From NCBI RefSeq assembly GCF_025961575.1, contig NZ_JAOQNX010000008.1, positions 62,001 through 126,000 on the forward strand: 64,000 nt of DNA, read 5' to 3'. A program made the translations under genes and the position numbers. Position 1 is the stretch's first letter; every line of letters begins with the position of its first letter. The notes under the pieces are model-generated. The model saw nothing but the letters and a program-made list of their open reading frames with translations, did no database searches and was not told where the DNA came from. Positions 15,237-24,189 of this stretch are shown here, piece after piece. Source of the DNA: Rhodoblastus acidophilus. Its GTDB lineage: Bacteria > Pseudomonadota > Alphaproteobacteria > Rhizobiales > Beijerinckiaceae.

Positions 15237-16697
15237 ATGTTTGATTTTGCAACACGATTGCTGCGAAAATACCATCCGGCGCCTGCATTCGACCTCGATA
15301 CCTTGAAGCGCATCCATGCTGATTATCTGGCTTCAGCTGCGGTTCACCCCGACCGTGAAGTTTGGCTCAGAGATATCAATGACTCTGAGTTCGCGCGAGA
15401 CCTTATCAGCAGGCGTGCCGGAAAGAAGGACGATGATCTTTCATGGACGAACCTTCTATTGAATTTGTTGCAAAATAACCGTTTTGAACCCCATCATGAC
15501 GACTTCGCGGGCTCTATGCTGGCCGCTGCGGCAGACGCCCTTTTAAGAGCAGGCCGCGCAACCGAAGCGTTGAGCTTCGCCGAACTTGCATTCGCGCACA
15601 GCATCTATGACCTTTGGGTTCAACGCGTTTTGACCGCAGTTAGAGCTCACGCTAGGGGAACGCCAGAAATCGTGGATGAAACGGAACAATGGTTGAAGAC
15701 CAAGTTCTGCTCAGCCCCATTTGACACCGTGGAGACGATTTCCAACTCACAAATGGCGATTTGCTGTCCGCTGTGGCTTCCGGTCAGCATAGGCGGATTT
15801 AAGGATAAGAGCATAGAAGAGGCCTTGAACTCCAAATCTGTGCAACTTGTCCGAAAATCAATTGTCGACGGTTCATACCGATATTGCAGCAGGGTGCACT
15901 GTGTTCGCATCACAGAACGTGATCTCCCATCCCGTGAAAGTATCAATCTCGCTTCATTAGAAGCCACAGTGTATCCAAAATACGTTACCTTTAGCCATGA
16001 TCAGAGTTGCAATCTCAGTTGTCCGTCTTGCCGAGGCCATGTGGTGATCGTGCCGAAGTCACAGAGAGACAACTTTATTTCGATTCCCGATTTTCTTTTG
16101 CCTCTCATGTTAAATGCTGAGTCCGTCAAAATATGTGGTAGTGGTGACCCGTTCGCATCGTGGCATTTCAGAAGTCTTTTGAAGGCATACTGCAGTCACG
16201 TGGGGGCGCATCGGAACATAGTGCTTCATACAAACGGCGTACTTTGCGATCAGCGCTCATGGAGCGCCCTTGGCCTCAGCACGTTCGTCAAAACCGTCAT
16301 GGTTTCCCTCGATGCAGCCGAGGAAGAAACCTACTCATATACGCGCCGGGGTGGGCAATGGCGCCGTGTGCTGGATAATATTCGGTTTTTGTCGCAACTT
16401 AAGATTCGTGGCGCCATCGACACCATCGAGCTCTTGTTTGTTGTTCAGAACAGAAACTTCAGGGAAATGATTGATTTTGTTCATCTCGCCAAGTCTTTAG
16501 GGGCGGATAAGGTCTTGTTTCAGGCTATTACAAATTGGGGGACCTATTCTGAAATTGAGTTCGAGGAACATAATATATTTTCTTTAACGCACCCTAACCA
16601 CCAAGCGCTACTCGAATTGTTGAACGACGAAATTTTCGACGACCCGATTGTTGATCTTTTTAGCGTTGGGAAGTTTCGCAAAAAGTTCTTCAAATGA
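15237..16697 (+). CDS. Radical SAM protein with N-terminal SPASM-like domain
   Basis: 486 residues. Residues 1-145 are helical and unrecognised, possibly TPR-like. Residues 158-222 contain FCSAPFDTVETISNSQ, CCPLWLPVSIGG (Cys176, Cys177) and YRYCSRVHC (Cys217, Cys222), which is the Cys pattern of a SPASM/twitch auxiliary cluster domain normally found after the radical SAM core. The core follows with C258-x3-C262-x2-C265 (CNLSCPSC) and KICGSGDPFAS as the glycine-rich loop. The domain order is thus swapped. Codon use is less GC-rich than in surrounding genes, and the gene is flanked by a lepB remnant and integrase/IS debris, all pointing to horizontal transfer. No peptide substrate is visible next to it. 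Function unknown; peptide or sugar modification is possible. Confidence 0.8.
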   Translation: MFDFATRLLRKYHPAPAFDLDTLKRIHADYLASAAVHPDREVWLRDINDSEFARDLISRRAGKKDDDLSWTNLLLNLLQNNRFEPHHDDFAGSMLAAAADALLRAGRATEALSFAELAFAHSIYDLWVQRVLTAVRAHARGTPEIVDETEQWLKTKFCSAPFDTVETISNSQMAICCPLWLPVSIGGFKDKSIEEALNSKSVQLVRKSIVDGSYRYCSRVHCVRITERDLPSRESINLASLEATVYPKYVTFSHDQSCNLSCPSCRGHVVIVPKSQRDNFISIPDFLLPLMLNAESVKICGSGDPFASWHFRSLLKAYCSHVGAHRNIVLHTNGVLCDQRSWSALGLSTFVKTVMVSLDAAEEETYSYTRRGGQWRRVLDNIRFLSQLKIRGAIDTIELLFVVQNRNFREMIDFVHLAKSLGADKVLFQAITNWGTYSEIEFEEHNIFSLTHPNHQALLELLNDEIFDDPIVDLFSVGKFRKKFFK

Positions 16698-16835
16698 CGT
16701 TGAAGCGTCGCTGATATTTTTGAATTTCGCAGTAAACGTTACGTGCCTTGTTGAAGGGCGGCCACGAAAGCCTCGCCTTGGCTTCTGTCCATAGGCGAGG
16801 GCGGGCGTCCGTATCTGGTCTGCTCAAAGTATAAG

Positions 16836-16976
16836 GGCGCTGACCCCGCCGAAGAAAAGCTGCAAGGCCGTCAAGCCAACACCGTGGCGGAGCTGTGCGA
16901 CAGCTACCTTGAGGCCAGAGAGGCCGGGCGCATTCTGACCCGGCGGCGCATCCCCAAGAAGGCATCGACGCTCGCT
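16836..16976 (+). pseudogene. Tyrosine integrase remnant (internal fragment)
   Basis: The frame reads ADPAEEKLQGRQANTVAELC, then a DSYLEA...LTRRRIPKKASTLA segment. It aligns with the intact integrase at 51584 (EDPAQDRTARRKAITVDQLC, then DDYLAA...PKKPSTLA) across the SAM-like N-terminal domain, and stops exactly where the IS5-type fragment begins. Catalytic domain and N-terminus are missing. Just upstream the same frame reads GEGGRPYLVCSKYK, which may come from a serine recombinase zinc ribbon, making a mosaic of recombinase pieces. Confidence 0.7.
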
Positions 16977-17286
16977 GGGCAACCTCGTTCGCTTTGAACT
17001 CCTGCCGGGCCATCGCTTCGACACGGTGGGCGTTCCGCCGCTTCTCAAGGGAGTGGCTTTCGACGCGCTGCTTGCCGACAAGGCGTTCGACAGCAACGCG
17101 ATCATCGCCGACCTCGACAAACGCGGAGCAAAGGCCGTGATTTCCCAGCATCCGCGCCACGCACAGCCACTCCCGATCGACGAGGAGATGTACAAGTGGC
17201 GTCACCTCATCGAAAACTTCTTCTGCAAGCTCAAGGAGTTCAAAGGGGTGGCGCATCCAAAGCGCCATGTGCCGACACCCCAGTAA
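16972..17286 (+). pseudogene. IS5-family transposase, C-terminal fragment
   Basis: The frame SLGNLVRFELLPGHRFDTVG continues into GVAFDALLADKAFDSNAIIADL and ends EEMYKWRHLIENFFCKLKEFKGVAHP. These are the DDE-domain motifs around the second Asp and the final Glu (YKWRHLIENFFCKLKEF) of IS5 (IS427/IS1031-like) transposases. The first catalytic Asp region is missing and the tail is cut after HPKRHV, so it cannot transpose. It is joined directly to an integrase remnant. Confidence 0.85.
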
Positions 17287-17395
17287 AGAAAATTGTTGGT
17301 ATATTTTCTGGTATGCCGGAGAGCGGCGTTGCGCAATATACCCCGGTCAGGCGCCAAAGTTTTGCGCCGTGCCTATGCACGGCGCCACCGCCCTC

Positions 17396-18439
17396 TCAGC
17401 CTTCCCCTTCCGTCTTTTCTTTCGGCGCCTTGCCTGACAGCAGCACCGCGACCGCGCGGCTTTCCGGGAAATGTTCGCACAGCGTCAGGCAGGCGATGGC
17501 GATGGGCACGCCGATGAACGTGCCCGGAAGCCCCCAAACAAAACCCCAGAAAAACACCGAAAACAGAACCAGGAAGGGCGAAATCGTCAGATTCTTGCCC
17601 GCCAGCAGCGGCTCCAGATAGCTGCCGATGAGAAATTGCAGGATCGACAGGGTCGCGAGAACGATCAGCGCCAGCTCCCAGGAGCCGGTTTGCGCCAGGG
17701 CGAACAGCGCCGGCAGCGTGGTGGCGATCAGCGGACCGACAAAGGGAATGAAATTCAGGGCGAAGGCGATCACGCCCCAGGCGGCCGCCAGCTCCAGCCC
17801 GATCAAAAGCGAAAAGCCCCAGACCGTGAGGCCGGTGAGCAGGCTCGCCCCGGCGCGCACCAGCATGTAGCGCCTGAGCTTGCCGCCGATCTCGGCGCCG
17901 GCGGCGATCAGCCTGCTTCCCGTCACCTCACCGCCCACGGTGCGAAGGTTTTTGGCGAAAGCCTCGGCTTCGAGCAGCCCCAAAGCCAGGAAGACGAAGA
18001 CAAGCAGCGAGAAGCCGACCAGGCTGTTCAGCCGCAAGGCGACCTGTTGCGACAGGCGCAGCACCCAGACGACATTGAACCGCTCCGAGATCAGCGTCGA
18101 CAGGAAAATGTCGTGTTGCTCCAGCCATTGCGCGCCGGCCGCGTAGACGCTTTGCAGACGGTCGAAATTCCGGGTGAGCCAATGGGCGATCTGCCCTCCC
18201 CCCCAGGCGACCAATGAGGTCAAGGTGAAGACGATCACCAGCCCGACCACCACCGTGGCGATCAGCGCCACGGTTTTTGGCGCGCGCGTTTGCAGCGCCT
18301 TTTGCATGGGCCAGCTGATGGCGATGAAGAAAAACGCAAAGGCGACGGGCTCGAAAACCGCCGAGGCGAAATAAAGGGCGCCGATGACGATCGTCGCGAC
18401 GATCAGCGCGGCGGCCAGGCGCAGGAGCGTGGTGGGCAC
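17396..18439 (-). CDS. AI-2E family transporter (PerM-type permease)
   Basis: About 347 residues with around eight membrane helices. Early helices (LLRLAAALIVATIVIGALYFAS, FEPVAFAFFFIAISWPMQ), a soluble middle part with an amphipathic LEQHDIFLSTLISERF region, and the C-terminal LNFIPFVGPLIATTLPALFALAQ plus FWGFVWGLPGTFIGVPIAI are diagnostic of the AI-2E/UPF0118 family. I chose GTG 18439 because GGAGG stands six bases upstream; an upstream ATG at 18466 is less well placed. Members export or import varied small molecules, and some act as Na+/H+ antiporters; the family name does not prove AI-2 transport. The Lys/Glu-rich tail is cytoplasmic. Confidence 0.85.
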   Translation of the reverse strand: MPTTLLRLAAALIVATIVIGALYFASAVFEPVAFAFFFIAISWPMQKALQTRAPKTVALIATVVVGLVIVFTLTSLVAWGGGQIAHWLTRNFDRLQSVYAAGAQWLEQHDIFLSTLISERFNVVWVLRLSQQVALRLNSLVGFSLLVFVFLALGLLEAEAFAKNLRTVGGEVTGSRLIAAGAEIGGKLRRYMLVRAGASLLTGLTVWGFSLLIGLELAAAWGVIAFALNFIPFVGPLIATTLPALFALAQTGSWELALIVLATLSILQFLIGSYLEPLLAGKNLTISPFLVLFSVFFWGFVWGLPGTFIGVPIAIACLTLCEHFPESRAVAVLLSGKAPKEKTEGEG

Positions 18440-18520
18440 GTCATTCCTCCAAATTTTTGGCGTCACGCCCGCGGGGGCGAAAATGTCTTCTCCACGGGCG
18501 CGACCACGCGACGGTCGCGC

Positions 18521-19996
18521 TCACTGCACGCGAAAACCTTCTTCGATCCGGCCGATCAGGTAGGGAAAGAACGGGTTCGACGCCATGCGCAGCAGCGCGT
18601 CCAGGCTGACGATCAGCGTTCCCCGCTCGCCGCGCGGCGCGATCGCGCCGAGGTTGAGGCCGAAATCCTCGCTCTGATCCGGCTGCAATCCGTAGAGCGA
18701 ATCGGTCAGCGGGAACGGCAGCGCCACATGCGACAGCGAAAACACGCCGGGCGGATAGGCGAGCCCGAGCGCGCGGGTCTGCTCCGTCTCGGCGCCGGCC
18801 TCGGTCACGCGCTCGGCGACCTCTCCGCTGTCGGGCGATGTGTTGGTGATGATCGTCGTCCGGAACGCGCGCGGCGGCGGCGGCGGCGGCAGCAGCCGCG
18901 ACACCGTCGTGTTCGCCGCGATGCGCAGCAATTGGCCGAGTTTCGCGGTGCGGTTCAGGTCAAACAGCACGAGTTCGCTGCCGTTGGCCGGCAGGCGCGC
19001 GTAAAAATTGGTGATGATCGCGCGCGTCGACACAGTAAAATCCATGATCGACTGGAAGGTGAGAACCGGCGCCAGCGCGTCGAGCCGCTTTTCGTCGGCG
19101 AGCCGCGCGACCTGCTCCTGCAGCACCTGGGTGACGAGATGCGACTGGCGCGCGCCATTCACCGGAAACGAATTGTACTTGAACGGATTGAACTCGGGCA
19201 CGACGCCAAGCCAGGCCGCCTTGGCGAAGGCCGGAAACACGGCCGGTAGCGCCGCCCATCCGGCGAAGCGCGCAAACTGGGTGATGCCGATCATCGGCGA
19301 AATCAGAACGAGCCGATCCGGTCGCGCCAGTTTTGAATCCTCGATGGCGTCGAGCGCATATTTGAGCCCGAGCGCGCCGCCGTTGGAAAAGCCGACGATA
19401 TGCAGCGGCAGAGGCGCGGCGACGCGTCGCCGGGCTTCGCGCACCGCGAGCCGAGTTGCCGCGCTCCAGTCCTCCCAGGAGACATCGGTCAAGGCGCCAG
19501 GCACCGTGCCATGCGCCGGCAGCCGAATCGCGATGACGAAATAGCCGTGGTCGCGATAGACGCGGGCGACATGGCGCAGGCTGTAGGGCGAATCCGTCAG
19601 GCCGTGCAGGAGCACCACGGCGCCCAAGGGCGTTCCCTGTGGCTCCAGCGTGTAAGAGCGGTTCCAATCCTGCTTGAAATGCCCGGGATAGACGGGGCTG
19701 TCCTTGAAATAGCGATTGATCGGGATCTGTTCGTCGGCGGGCAGTTCGTCCGTGACGTTTTTCCGAACCTCGGAAAAGGCTTCGTCTTCCGCCTTGAGAT
19801 AAGCCGCCCAATCCGCGCGGTCGAGGTCCTTGGCCTTGAGCTCATGCGGCGCAAAGGTGTGCCAGAGTTCGAGCGGCGGACCGCGCTGGCTGTCGTAAAT
19901 GCGCACGCCGAGCAAGACGAAGGCGACGACGACGAGCAGCAGACCCGCGCGCTTCAACAACCGGATGAACCGGCCTGGCGTCTTCCTGGTCTCCAT
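18521..19996 (-). CDS. Membrane-anchored alpha/beta hydrolase
   Basis: About 491 residues. One N-terminal membrane segment (LLLVVVAFVLLGVRIYD) anchors the protein, probably with the enzyme in the periplasm. VVLLHGLTDSPYSLRHVARVYRDHGYFVIAIRLPAHG is the oxyanion strand of an alpha/beta hydrolase, and IVGFSNGGALGL supplies the nucleophile elbow (GFSNGG). VLTFQSIMDFTVSTRAI probably carries the acid residue and SLSHVALPFP the His. A long insertion lies between the acid and the His, with a run of six or more prolines. ATG 19996 has GGAG six bases upstream. Substrate unknown; esterase or lipase activity is likely. Confidence 0.8.
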   Translation of the reverse strand: METRKTPGRFIRLLKRAGLLLVVVAFVLLGVRIYDSQRGPPLELWHTFAPHELKAKDLDRADWAAYLKAEDEAFSEVRKNVTDELPADEQIPINRYFKDSPVYPGHFKQDWNRSYTLEPQGTPLGAVVLLHGLTDSPYSLRHVARVYRDHGYFVIAIRLPAHGTVPGALTDVSWEDWSAATRLAVREARRRVAAPLPLHIVGFSNGGALGLKYALDAIEDSKLARPDRLVLISPMIGITQFARFAGWAALPAVFPAFAKAAWLGVVPEFNPFKYNSFPVNGARQSHLVTQVLQEQVARLADEKRLDALAPVLTFQSIMDFTVSTRAIITNFYARLPANGSELVLFDLNRTAKLGQLLRIAANTTVSRLLPPPPPPRAFRTTIITNTSPDSGEVAERVTEAGAETEQTRALGLAYPPGVFSLSHVALPFPLTDSLYGLQPDQSEDFGLNLGAIAPRGERGTLIVSLDALLRMASNPFFPYLIGRIEEGFRVQ

Positions 19997-20276
19997 GTCA
20001 GGCTCCACCGGCAGGGGCGCTGTTTGTCCTCGAGCGAGCTTGCTTCATCAACGCGCCTTCCTTCCTGCGTTCCCGATGTCGCGCCCAGCATAAGCCGCGT
20101 TCCCCGGCAAACTCAACCGCCCTACGAAGGGCTGACGGGAATGCGGGGTTTACGGATTGTCGCATTGGTGTAGAACGTCAAAGCTACCGGTCAGACTATG
20201 GCCGGGCCCGGCTCCGGGTCCGAAAAATCGTTTTCGATCAGAATGCCTGTTCCTCGTTTGTTGACACGGAGCCCGC

Positions 20277-21326
20277 ATGGCGAACAAGCCGAGTCCCGAC
20301 GCCCAGGGATCGCGCGAAACAATTCTGGTCGATCTGGCGCTTCAAGGCGGCGGCTCTCACGGCGCTTTCACCTGGGGTGTGCTCGACCGTCTGCTCGAAG
20401 AACCCTGGATCAAGATCGAAGCGATCTCCGGGACCTCGGCGGGGGCGATGAACGCCGCCATTCTCGTCAGCGGCTATTTGAAGGGCGGCGCGGCCGGCGC
20501 CCGCGCGGCGCTTGACGCCTATTGGGCGCGCGTCGCCGACGCCGCGCGCTACAGCCCGATCCAGCGTTCGATGCTCGACCGGATGCTGAACCGCTGGTCG
20601 CTCGACGCCTCGCCCGGCTATCTGATGATGGACCTGATGAGCCGGGTGGTCTCGCCCTACAACATCAACCCGTTCGGCCATAATCCGCTGCGCGCGATGC
20701 TCGAGGACAGCATCGATTTCGCCCATCTCGCCGAGGCGAGCATAAAACTGTTCATCACCGCGACCAATGTCCATACCGGGCGCGGCCGCGTGTTCCGCAA
20801 CAGGGAGATCACGCCGGAGGTGCTGCTCGCCTCGGCCTGCCTCCCCACTTTGTTCCAGGCGATCGAGATCGACGGCGAGCCCTATTGGGACGGCGGCTAC
20901 GCCGGCAATCCGACGATCACGCCGCTGGTGCGCGAGAGCGAGGCCCGCGACGTCATTCTGGTGCAGATCAATCCGCGCGAGCGTCGAACCACGCCGCGCA
21001 GCGCGGCCGAAATCCTTGACCGGCTCAACGAGATTTCCTTCAACGCCCCGCTGATGAAGGAGCTGCGCATGATCGCGCTGCTGCGGCAGGCGGCCGATCC
21101 CGGCGCCGGCGAGGGCCGCCGCTGGGCGGAGATGCGCATGCATCGCATTCTCACCGACAGACTCGCGGAGTTCGGCGCCTCGTCCAAGCTCAATGCGGAG
21201 AAACCGTTTTTGCAGCTGCTCAAGGATGAGGGCCGCCGGGCGGCCGACGGATTCTTGCGGGATCACGGCGACGACCTCGGCCACAGGTCATCCGCCGATC
21301 TCGATATTCTCGCGCAGGAGTGCTGA
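20277..21326 (+). CDS. Patatin-like phospholipase
   Basis: 349 residues. The oxyanion hole is in LALQGGGSHGAF (residues 20-31), the nucleophile is Ser54 in G52-T-S-A-G56, and the catalytic Asp205 lies in the DGG motif (PYWDGGYAGNP). This is the complete Ser-Asp dyad of the patatin family. No signal peptide is present, so it acts in the cytoplasm or at the inner face of the membrane. Patatins hydrolyse acyl ester bonds in lipids. It stands about 100 bp upstream of an alkylsulfatase gene on the same strand, but no common pathway is evident. Confidence 0.92.
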   Translation: MANKPSPDAQGSRETILVDLALQGGGSHGAFTWGVLDRLLEEPWIKIEAISGTSAGAMNAAILVSGYLKGGAAGARAALDAYWARVADAARYSPIQRSMLDRMLNRWSLDASPGYLMMDLMSRVVSPYNINPFGHNPLRAMLEDSIDFAHLAEASIKLFITATNVHTGRGRVFRNREITPEVLLASACLPTLFQAIEIDGEPYWDGGYAGNPTITPLVRESEARDVILVQINPRERRTTPRSAAEILDRLNEISFNAPLMKELRMIALLRQAADPGAGEGRRWAEMRMHRILTDRLAEFGASSKLNAEKPFLQLLKDEGRRAADGFLRDHGDDLGHRSSADLDILAQEC

Positions 21327-21426
21327 CGATGAAACATCTCGTCGCGCCCCCGGGCTGGTTGTGACGCGCGCATATTTTCAACGAAACGAAGGCGGCGGAC
21401 CGCCTCCCATGCTGCAGGAGACGCAA

Positions 21427-23508
21427 ATGAGATTATTGGTTCTTGGATTTGTGCTGGCGGCCGCCCTACCCTCCGCGGGCCTGGCGCAGACCACGTCCCC
21501 GGGCGAAAAACATTTCGATCCCAAGGGCGCGCCGCCCTCGACCTTCACGATCGAGCTGCGCAAAGGCGTTTACGCCACCCTGCCTTTCGAGGACCAACGC
21601 GATTTCGAGGAGGCCAAGAGAGGTTTTATCGCCGAGCCGCCCTATAAAAAGATCATGGCGGACGCCGGCAATGTCGCCTGGGACATGGGCAGCTACCAAT
21701 GGCTGCTGCAAGGCAAGGATTTTGAAAGCATCCATCCCTCGCTGCAGCGGCAGGCCGTGCTCAACATGGCTTACGGCCTCTACGAAGTCGTCCCCGAAAA
21801 AGTCTATCAGGTGCGCGGCTTCGACCTCGCCAACATCACCTTCATCAAGGGGGACACGGGCTGGATCGTCTTCGATCCGCTCACGGCGAAAGAAACCGCG
21901 CGCGCCGCGCTCGAACTCGTCAACGAAAAACTCGGCAAGCGCCCCGTGCTCGGCGTGGTCTATTCGCATTCGCATGTCGATCATTTCGGCGGCGTGCGCG
22001 GCGTCATTGACGAGGCCGACGCCGCCAGCGGCAAGGTCAAGGTGATCGCGCCTGAAGGCTTCATGCAGGCGGCGATCGAGGAAAACGTTTTTAGCGGCAA
22101 CGCCATGTCGCGGCGCACCCAATATTCCTACGCCGTGCTGCTGCCGCGCGATCCGAACGGCCATGCCGACCAGTCGATCGGCAAGAACGTGGCCAACGGC
22201 AATGTCGGCCTGATCGCGCCCAATGTCCTGATCAAGAAGGATTTTGAGGACATCACCGTCGACGGCGTGCAGATGGTGTTCCAGAACACGCCGGACACCG
22301 AAGCCCCCGTCGAAATGAACACCTGGTTCCCGCAGTTCAAGGGGTTTTGGGCGGCCGAGAACATCACCGGCACCATCCACAACATCTACACGCCGCGCGG
22401 CGCCCCGGTGCGCAACGCGCTCAACTGGTCCAAGCAGATCAACACCGCCCTCTACAAGTTCGGCCAGTCCGCCGACGTGATGTTCGCCTCCCACAGCTGG
22501 CCGCGCTGGGGCAATGCGCGCATCCAGGAGGTGATGCGCACCCAGCGCGACACCTACGCCAACCTCAACAACCAGACCCTGCACTTCGCCAATCAGGGCG
22601 TCACCATCAACGAGATCCAGAACGTCTACAAGCTGCCGCCGAGCCTTTGGAAACAATGGGCGGCGCACAGCTATCACGGCTCGGAAATGCACAACAGCCG
22701 CGGCGTCATCAACCGCTTCCTCGGCTATTGGGACGGCAACCCGACCAATATCGCGCCGCTGTCGCCGCGCGATTCCGCGCCGCTCTATGTCGAGATGATG
22801 GGCGGCTCGGACAAGATTCTGGCCAAGGGCAAGGAGCTCAACGACGCCGGCAAATATCGCGAGGCCATGGAAATCCTCAACAAGCTGGTGTTCGCGCAGC
22901 CAAGCAACCAGGCGGCGAAGGATCTGCTGGCGATCTCCTTCGAGCAATTGGGCTACCAGATGGAGAGCCCGACCCTGCGCAACATCTATCTCCAGGGCGC
23001 CTATGAGCTGCGCAACGGCCTGCCCACCGGCCCGGCCGTGCGTTCGAGCGCGCCCGACGTGATCCGGGCCATGTCGACGGAAAACTGGCTCGACTTCATC
23101 GGCATCAGCATCGACCCGAAAAAGGCCGAAGGCATCCGGTTCACCATCAACCTGTTCACGCCCGACAATGGCGAGAAATACATCATCGAGATGAGCAATG
23201 CGACGCTGACCAACATCAAGGGCGAGCAGGCGGAGAAGCCGGACCTCACCGTGACGGTTAACCGCGCCGACCTCAATCAGGTGATGATGGGCGCCGCGAC
23301 CTTCGACGATCTCGTCAAGGCCCATAAGGCGACGTTTTCGGGCGATCGCAAGCCCTTCGACCAGCTCCGCGGCCTGATCGTCGCTTTCAGGCCGAATTTT
23401 GAAATCATGCCGGGCACGGCGGCCAAGGCCGCGAGCGCGCCCGCGGAGAAACCGGCGGACCCGTTCACGCTGCCCGACATGGCGCCGCCGGATTCGGCTG
23501 GCGACTGA
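21427..23508 (+). CDS. Class III alkyl/aryl sulfatase (SdsA1/BDS1-like, metallo-beta-lactamase fold)
   Basis: 693 residues with a signal peptide (LLVLGFVLAAALPSAGLAQ). The Zn-binding motif SHSHVDHFGG has His181, His183, Asp185 and His186. The metallo-beta-lactamase domain is followed by a dimerisation domain (EMMGGSDKILAKGKELNDAG) and a C-terminal SCP2-like lipid-binding domain (YIIEMSNATLTNIKGEQAEKPDLTVTVNR). This order is that of SDS hydrolase SdsA1. The enzyme cleaves primary alkyl sulfates in the periplasm. It needs no formylglycine, unlike the sulfatase at 5681. ATG 21427 is preceded by AGGAG; ATG 21409 is in frame but lacks a comparable site. Confidence 0.93.
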   Translation: MRLLVLGFVLAAALPSAGLAQTTSPGEKHFDPKGAPPSTFTIELRKGVYATLPFEDQRDFEEAKRGFIAEPPYKKIMADAGNVAWDMGSYQWLLQGKDFESIHPSLQRQAVLNMAYGLYEVVPEKVYQVRGFDLANITFIKGDTGWIVFDPLTAKETARAALELVNEKLGKRPVLGVVYSHSHVDHFGGVRGVIDEADAASGKVKVIAPEGFMQAAIEENVFSGNAMSRRTQYSYAVLLPRDPNGHADQSIGKNVANGNVGLIAPNVLIKKDFEDITVDGVQMVFQNTPDTEAPVEMNTWFPQFKGFWAAENITGTIHNIYTPRGAPVRNALNWSKQINTALYKFGQSADVMFASHSWPRWGNARIQEVMRTQRDTYANLNNQTLHFANQGVTINEIQNVYKLPPSLWKQWAAHSYHGSEMHNSRGVINRFLGYWDGNPTNIAPLSPRDSAPLYVEMMGGSDKILAKGKELNDAGKYREAMEILNKLVFAQPSNQAAKDLLAISFEQLGYQMESPTLRNIYLQGAYELRNGLPTGPAVRSSAPDVIRAMSTENWLDFIGISIDPKKAEGIRFTINLFTPDNGEKYIIEMSNATLTNIKGEQAEKPDLTVTVNRADLNQVMMGAATFDDLVKAHKATFSGDRKPFDQLRGLIVAFRPNFEIMPGTAAKAASAPAEKPADPFTLPDMAPPDSAGD

Positions 23509-23556
23509 CGCTTTATCGAAAGCCCTGAACCTGGAATTTTTTGGAAGGAAAGCGCA

Positions 23557-24123
23557 ATGACAAACATATTTACTCCTGACGTCTCGGGGCCGCTCGCCCC
23601 GCTGCGCGCCAAGCGCGGCTGGATCATCGCCTTGGGCGTGGTCTATCTGATCTCGGGTCTCGTGGCGCTCGGCAGCGTCGTGGCGGCGACCGCGGCGAGC
23701 GTGCTCGTGGTCGGCATCATGATGGTCGTCGCCGGCGTGTTCGAGGTGATCAACGCCTTTCAGGTCAAGACCTGGGGGCGTTTCTTCCTCTGGCTGCTGC
23801 TCGGCATTCTCTACATCGCCGCCGGCATTCTGGCCTGGGACAATCCGGCCCTCACCGCCGTCTGGCTCACCCTGTTCCTCGGCGCCGCGCTGGTCGCGTC
23901 CGGCATCACCCGCATTGTCCTGGCCTTCGGCATGAAGCACGGGTCGCCCTGGATCATGGTGGCGGTCTCCGGCCTCGTCACCCTGCTGCTCGGCGTGATC
24001 ATCCTGGCGAAATGGCCGGTTTCGGCGGTCTACACGCTGGGCATTTTCCTCGGCGTCGACCTTGTCTTCGCCGGCGCGAGCTGGATCGGCCTTGGCGTCT
24101 CCCTCAAGAAGCCGCAGGCCTGA
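23557..24123 (+). CDS. HdeD-family acid-resistance membrane protein (DUF308)
   Basis: 188 residues with six membrane helices arranged as three hairpins, starting RAKRGWIIALGVVYLISGLVALGSVVAATAASVLVVGIMMVVAGVFEVI. The repeated pattern LYIAAGILAWDNPALTAVWLTLFLGAALVASGITRI is typical of HdeD/DUF308. HdeD in E. coli contributes to acid resistance at high cell density. A Shine-Dalgarno (GGAAGGAAAG) precedes the ATG. The gene follows the alkylsulfatase by 48 bp and may be co-transcribed with it, perhaps as protection against acid released by sulfate ester hydrolysis; that link is speculative. Confidence 0.87.
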   Translation: MTNIFTPDVSGPLAPLRAKRGWIIALGVVYLISGLVALGSVVAATAASVLVVGIMMVVAGVFEVINAFQVKTWGRFFLWLLLGILYIAAGILAWDNPALTAVWLTLFLGAALVASGITRIVLAFGMKHGSPWIMVAVSGLVTLLLGVIILAKWPVSAVYTLGIFLGVDLVFAGASWIGLGVSLKKPQA

Positions 24124-24189
24124 CCTCCCCGCCGCTCGCCCGCTCAAGGCATGACGGGCGAGCGGCGCCTGTATTTTGACGCGGCGCGC

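Noticed and set aside
16690-17268. 192-codon minus-strand frame over the transposase remnant
   Set aside because: It is the antisense of the IS5 DDE domain motifs and has no independent support.
21466-24147. 893-codon antisense frame over alkylsulfatase and HdeD genes
   Set aside because: It covers two well-recognised genes on the plus strand and itself has no recognisable domain.
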